64,000 bases of DNA, from positions 14,700,999-14,764,998 of the forward strand of contig OW804099.1 of NCBI GenBank assembly GCA_942159475.1, read 5' to 3'. Of the stretch, positions 59,472 through 64,000 are shown piece by piece. Position 1 is the first letter of the stretch. The number at the start of each line of letters is the position of its first letter. Source of the stretch: Sthenelais limicola (Eukaryota; Annelida; Polychaeta; Phyllodocida; Sigalionidae). The position numbers were made by a program, and so were the translations under genes. Below the pieces are notes generated by a model. That model saw only the letters and a list, made by a program, of their open reading frames with translations. It was not told where the DNA came from and ran no database searches.

Positions 59472-60088
59472 CTGCAAGAAAAGGCATAGATATCATTGAT
59501 TCAGTGATTTGATCCAAATATTTAGATAAATAAGCAAGGCTTAATTACCAACAATTCTGGACTGCTGGTGTAGGGGTGATTAACCATTATATTCTCTACC
59601 TAAGGTTGCAACTGCTCATCAGAGAATGCTGGAACCAATTGGGAGTTTCTTAATGCTTCTCATTGTGGTTTCAGCAACAAGGGAATATTTCCAGCCTACT
59701 TGGTGACCTTGATCCATACAATTTGTACGGAAGAGATTAAATATCATATACTAGCTCAATGGCAAAAGGGGATGTTCTCCCACTATTGGTCATTATTATA
59801 CACGCATTCAATACCGAGGCCCCGACAGCCGCACATTACTTGTAACGTGGTATTGGACTAGTACATTACCGGCACGTTGTCATAGCGACGCAAGTTTGGT
59901 GGCGCAAGATTGCCGATGCAAGGTTGCCGACGCAAGTTTGCCGTGTGCGAGGGCTTTCTTTCTCCAACATTTCAACTGTTTCTATAGTTATATTCCTCTT
60001 CTACGAACACCAGATATGGCAAATTATGTTAATGTATCTTTAATTAAGCATGTTTTGCATGCAAAACTAGGCATGTATAATAATCAAC

Positions 60089-60182
60089 TTATAGGACTCA
60101 TTGCCGCACGGAGCGTAAATAAAGGACTCGACCTGCGGTCTCGTCCTTTATTTACGCTCCGTGCGGCAACTCGTCCTATAAG
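60089..60182. repeat. Near-perfect palindrome (foldback)
   Basis: Arms of about 45 bp, cttataggactcattgccgc on one side and gcggcaactcgtcctataag on the other, both containing cggagcgtaaataaaggac in inverse. Tight loop. Likely a foldback MITE. Confidence 0.9.
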
Positions 60183-60600
60183 TGCTAAATATTTGCATTA
60201 TTGAATGCATGTGGAGAAAAGCCATAGGCATTTATTAAATCTTGTAGATGCATACAAACAATGTTGGGAGGGACAACAGGGGTGCGTTACATAAAGGGAG
60301 ATCAACAGTATTGCGTCTCCAATTGACTAATGTAGGACGCACAAAAAGTGTGGGCCTTGAATTGGTCAAGGAGTATTGGATGATATTGCGTCTCCATCCT
60401 ATATTGCTTCTCCACTTAAATTACATAGATATATCACTAGCAAGTGGCGAACCGCTCCCCATTGGAAGCAATATCCAAACTTAGGATGCAATCAGAGCCA
60501 GTACATTAAGTACATTAATGTACTGCCTCTGATGCAACCCACAATTACGCACAATTTATGTGTGTCTCACATTAGTCGATTGGAGCCGCAATATTGCGTA

Positions 60601-60790
60601 TCTCCCTTCATGTAATGCACCCTAGAACAAGGTAATTATCTCCCTTCATGTAATGCACCCTAGAACAAGGTAATTATCTCCCTTTATGTAATGCACCCTA
60701 GAACAAGGTAATTATCTCCCTTTATGTAATGCACCCTAGAACAAGGTAATTATCTCCCTTTATGTAATGCACCCTAGAACGAGGTAATTT
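60601..60790. repeat. 38-bp tandem array
   Basis: Five copies of tctccctttatgtaatgcac-cctagaacaaggtaatta with single-base changes. Confidence 0.93.
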
Positions 60791-61742
60791 CACCATTTAA
60801 AGATGGTATAATACAATATGACATGCTATCACTTAATATTGTTTCTATTCTATCTTTTTCTTATAAAATATACAAATATAAAAGTAACACCAGTCACACA
60901 GCATTTGATTCCATAGCTTTATTCCCCTCTTACACCTTCTGAGAACCTGTGTTCCTGTGTCCAAATTAATAGATCATTTAAAATATAATACATGATATAA
61001 TTATATGATTTCGACATACCATGCTCTTCAAGTGAAGCAACTAAACATTACCATACACAATATGAGGGTATTGATACATGCATCCATTGATGATGCCTTG
61101 GTAAACAGGTCCCCATATACGTTGTAGCCTTGGGAAGTTCCCCAGTGCTGTGTCATATAAGCCAACAAAGGTATGAGGGTATCTCCAAACAATTGTGATG
61201 ATATTTCGTATGACAATGATTCTGTCTAACCATTCTGAGCGCTGGTAACAAGAGGACCACTTCAGCCATTACAGGAACATGACAAGTAAGTTGAATCACT
61301 CACACTTGCATCAAATTATCTTATTTATAATTTGTGTTGATAACATAACAATTAACTGTTGTATTATGTTCATATATATAAGGGGTGTGGGGTGCCTAAG
61401 CAGCTGAAAGCATAGGGATAACCTCCTCTGCTATCCTCCTATCACTCATTTCTGTAATATCGAGTAAGAGAACTCGGTGTTCCCATCATAGTTTCATAGT
61501 TAAATTGTTAGAGTTTGGCGCACTCCTCATCTCCATGATTTTAGATGAGCACACAATTGCTCCCTGATGTAAAGATTATTTGTTAATAATGTTGGTATTC
61601 CAATTCTTATCACAAATCATTCAAATTAAGTATTCCTTTGGCATATTTTCACTTCTCAGATCTGAAATATTCATAGCTGTAAGATGTAGAGGATAGTCCC
61701 ATCAGATTATCCGCGTATATTTGGGCCGGGACTGGTATGTCA

Positions 61743-61750
61743 TGACGTCA
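61743..61750. promoter_or_regulatory. CRE-like site TGACGTCA
   Basis: A full CREB/ATF palindrome in a locally GC-richer segment about 1 kb upstream of the plus-strand signal-peptide exon. A chance match is possible. Confidence 0.3.
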
Positions 61751-62778
61751 CTATGCTTCCGCCCACCGCTCACTTGTTTTGTTTGTGTTTGAATGTGTTA
61801 GCCCGCGTATAATTTTGCTTCATTTATCAAAGACTTTCTCATATATATAATCTAACATTCAATTAATACATTTCCCTAAAGCAAAGTTCAAGGTGATGGT
61901 ATCACTTTATATCTATTACTTTGGGTGTGTGTAGCTTTTGCATGATGGAAGATGAGGAAATAAAACGTTTTGGTTCTGGTTCCATTAGAGTAGATCTATT
62001 GGCCACATTGATATAAGTTCCTTTCTCAAAGAGTGTGCCAGGCAATTAGTAAAAACAATAGTATTGATTGTGAGTAAATTAATGTAGATTATTAATTAAT
62101 AAGTAATTAGTTAAACTTAATAAATAGTACATGTTATTTCATTAAACAACTGCATCCATGGACACATTGGAAGCAGTACAATTCTAAATCTTATTGCAAT
62201 GCAGTTGTATTGGGGGCTAGCTGGTAGAATAATTGGGGAGTCTTGGTGAAGGGACAGGAGGACAGAGAAGTGACTCCAAGGATTGCGAAATCTAGACTGT
62301 TTATTCTTCTGCAGCCCCTCACAGGAGAAGCTCACATGCTAATTCTTGGAGGGGCGGGGCTCTATCTCTGATAGGCCCCTCCGAATACACAAGTCTTGGA
62401 GGGAGGGACATAAGCAACTCTAGCTGTATAGCATCATCACAAATCATTCAATTCAAATAATCCTATTATGTATTATTACCACTAAACCATTCATTTTCAT
62501 TAATTTGCTATAAATTCTAATTACCCAATAACAATTAACAATACTCACAAATAAAAACCATTGGATCCAAAGTGTTAGCTATTAATAAATAGAGTTAGAG
62601 GATGAAGAATAAAGAGAGATATGTTGGATTAGGACTGCATTGTGTGGGTTTGGTAATGTTTCACGCATAACCATAATGTTGGTACAGCACATCCATGTTT
62701 GTATACAATACAACTAAATACTGGTCTTATCCATAGACAAGCTGGAATATACTATGTATTGCATTATTCTCATTACAG

Positions 62779-62854
62779 GTTTGCACCATGTCTTACCGAC
62801 TCAAGATTCTCCTGCCTTTATTCTGGTTTTTCTTCTTCTCCGCAAAACAATCTG
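62779..62854 (+). CDS. Signal-peptide exon of a divergent plus-strand gene (partial)
   Basis: Acceptor tctcattacag, then gtttgcacc and ATG at 62788: MSYRLKILLPLFWFFFFSAK-QS, donor gtaagt after one base (phase 1). This is a clear signal peptide (basic start, 11-12 hydrophobic residues), with the same phase-1 exit and UTR-intron layout as the receptor's first exon. No further exon is recognised up to 64000, so the protein cannot be identified. It could be a paralogue or partner of the CCP receptor. Confidence 0.7.
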
Positions 62855-64000
62855 GTAAGTTACTTTATATAACTTTCAGTTTTCTAATTCATCCTTGATT
62901 GATTACATCTCTTATTTATGGATTAAAGAATGCAAAATACATGTATTTGCCTAAATATGGGTATATATATAAGACTTGATATTGCTATGTGAATCATGTT
63001 CCCCTCGTCACTTGTTATGTCCTTGATTTTGACCTTTGATTGAATAAACCGGGCAATTTGATGCCGCTCTAGGAGAACCAACTTAGTGCCTCCTTGCTTA
63101 TTATTGACCAAACATTTACATAAGTGTTTCTGGTATGTCAGTTCTTCTGAAGTGCACATGTATGGCTAATGTGCCACCATACAATAGGTTCATGGGTAAT
63201 GGATGAATTGAGGTAACAATACAAAATCGCAATTTTAAGTTTATTAATATTTTTAAAGCTTTTATTTATACTGGGTAGATCAAGTCCCAGTAATAGGGCT
63301 TTTCACTTGCCCCAGATTGCAATATATACATGTATGCACTAGGTACATCGATAGAAAGGATAGTCCCAGTTAAAGCTGGTATATGGGTTTAATGAGAACT
63401 ATCACGCATGTAAATTTTGTCCAATAAAATTTATTAAAAAAAAAATATGTTACAGAAGAATAATACATAGACAATAGAATAGTACAAGTGTTGCTGTGCC
63501 TCTCATGTCCATTTCTGTCCATAGAGTGTTAGCTGCACTTCTCAGTAGAAACCGCAGATACAATTCTTAATGCATTCCACTTGAATTAGCACTTAAGAGA
63601 TATGAAGAAAATGCACTTAGATTTTTTTTGGGGTGGGGGAGAAACTTTGAGGGGTTATTCTATAGGAAATGAATAAATTGTAAAAAAAAAGTATATCTCC
63701 CCAAACTTTCTTTTTTTTCTACAGTCACTTGAAAATAGCAGTCCTTTAGTATGGGACAAATTTGGTATATTTCCATGTGTTAGTAACTGCTTGGTTAAGA
63801 GGGGGCTGGCGGGGGGGGGGGGGCTGTGTTTCGTAAAACGATTGTATGACCTTATCTTAGATATGAGAGGGTCGTATATGGGTTTAAGATATCGTCAACA
63901 TTTAGGATACATATCAAATTTAAGATAATATCTTACTATTTGCAATGACCTTATGAAACGGTTAATTACATGATAAGTTATGGATGTGAATAAGTTATTG
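62855..64000. other. Intron of the plus-strand gene, nothing recognised
   Basis: AT-rich, with homopolymer runs (A near 63430, G near 63812). No CCP, NACHT or LRR exon is seen on either strand. Confidence 0.5.

Larger units (their letters stand above)
59472..62778. other. Intergenic region between divergent genes
   Basis: It lies between the minus-strand receptor and the plus-strand signal-peptide gene, both with unseen 5' UTR exons. It contains a foldback (60089-60182), a 38-bp tandem array (60601-60790) and a CRE-like palindrome (61743-61750) in a GC-richer stretch that may be a promoter. No other coding exon was found. Confidence 0.55.

Noticed and set aside
57407..57838. 143-codon Gly/Val-rich plus-strand frame
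   Set aside because: Antisense of the Pro/Thr-rich ORF.
61260..61290. Micro-exon with ATG between cattacag and gtaagt on the plus strand
   Set aside because: Splice-like words flank only about 8 bp; it may be a UTR exon, but nothing supports it.

Overview
The window is metazoan nuclear DNA, AT-rich and intron-rich. GT..AG introns, retroelements with reverse transcriptase, Crypton and Penelope pieces, minisatellites and foldback repeats fit an invertebrate, probably marine. I cannot name the species, and nothing here is bacterial.

Main content: one large minus-strand gene can be assembled by hand from about 59.47 kb down to 11.97 kb. All 25 exons join with matching intron phases. In protein order they encode a signal peptide, seven extracellular CCP/sushi modules, one transmembrane helix, an acidic juxtamembrane segment, a NACHT NTPase (Walker A, Walker B and sensor 1 visible) with its C-terminal helical region, and at least eight leucine-rich repeats, each on its own phase-2 exon. 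This gives about 1,299 residues plus an uncertain C-terminus. The architecture is that of a membrane-anchored NLR with a complement-control-like ectodomain (CCP-TM-NACHT-LRR). I do not recall a described family of this form, and it is the main candidate for a new system. A second signal-peptide exon on the plus strand at 62.79 kb starts a divergent neighbour that leaves the window.

Layout: 0-2.8 kb, a 121-bp minisatellite split by a 1.9-kb inverted-repeat element. 3.3-3.9 kb, a NADAR-like ORF. 4.9-11.1 kb, an L2/CR1-like LINE (plus) split by a second, 5'-truncated LINE (minus) with a 5-bp target duplication. 12-19 kb, LRR exons with MITEs, a retroposon and foldbacks between them. 19-26 kb, a 7-kb intron filled by two inverted-repeat DNA elements. 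26-31.3 kb, NACHT, TM and two CCP exons, plus a minisatellite grown from a CCP exon. 31.5-51.8 kb, a young Ty3/gypsy element with an env-like region (379-bp LTRs, AGAG target duplication), whose 5' LTR is itself split by a 6.9-kb Crypton-like element with a seven-exon tyrosine-recombinase gene. 52-55.7 kb, five CCP modules on six exons and a tRNA-like SINE. 56.7-59.2 kb, Penelope-like debris with a hammerhead-like core and a zinc-finger/proline-rich ORF. 59.4 kb, the signal-peptide exon. 59.5-62.8 kb, a divergent intergenic region with foldback and tandem repeats.

The parts fit together as a receptor gene whose introns serve as landing sites for transposons. Removing the gypsy element would leave an intron of only about 0.4 kb between the CCP5 and CCP6 exons. 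Exon calls rest on hand-read splice sites and phase agreement. No expression data or database search was available.
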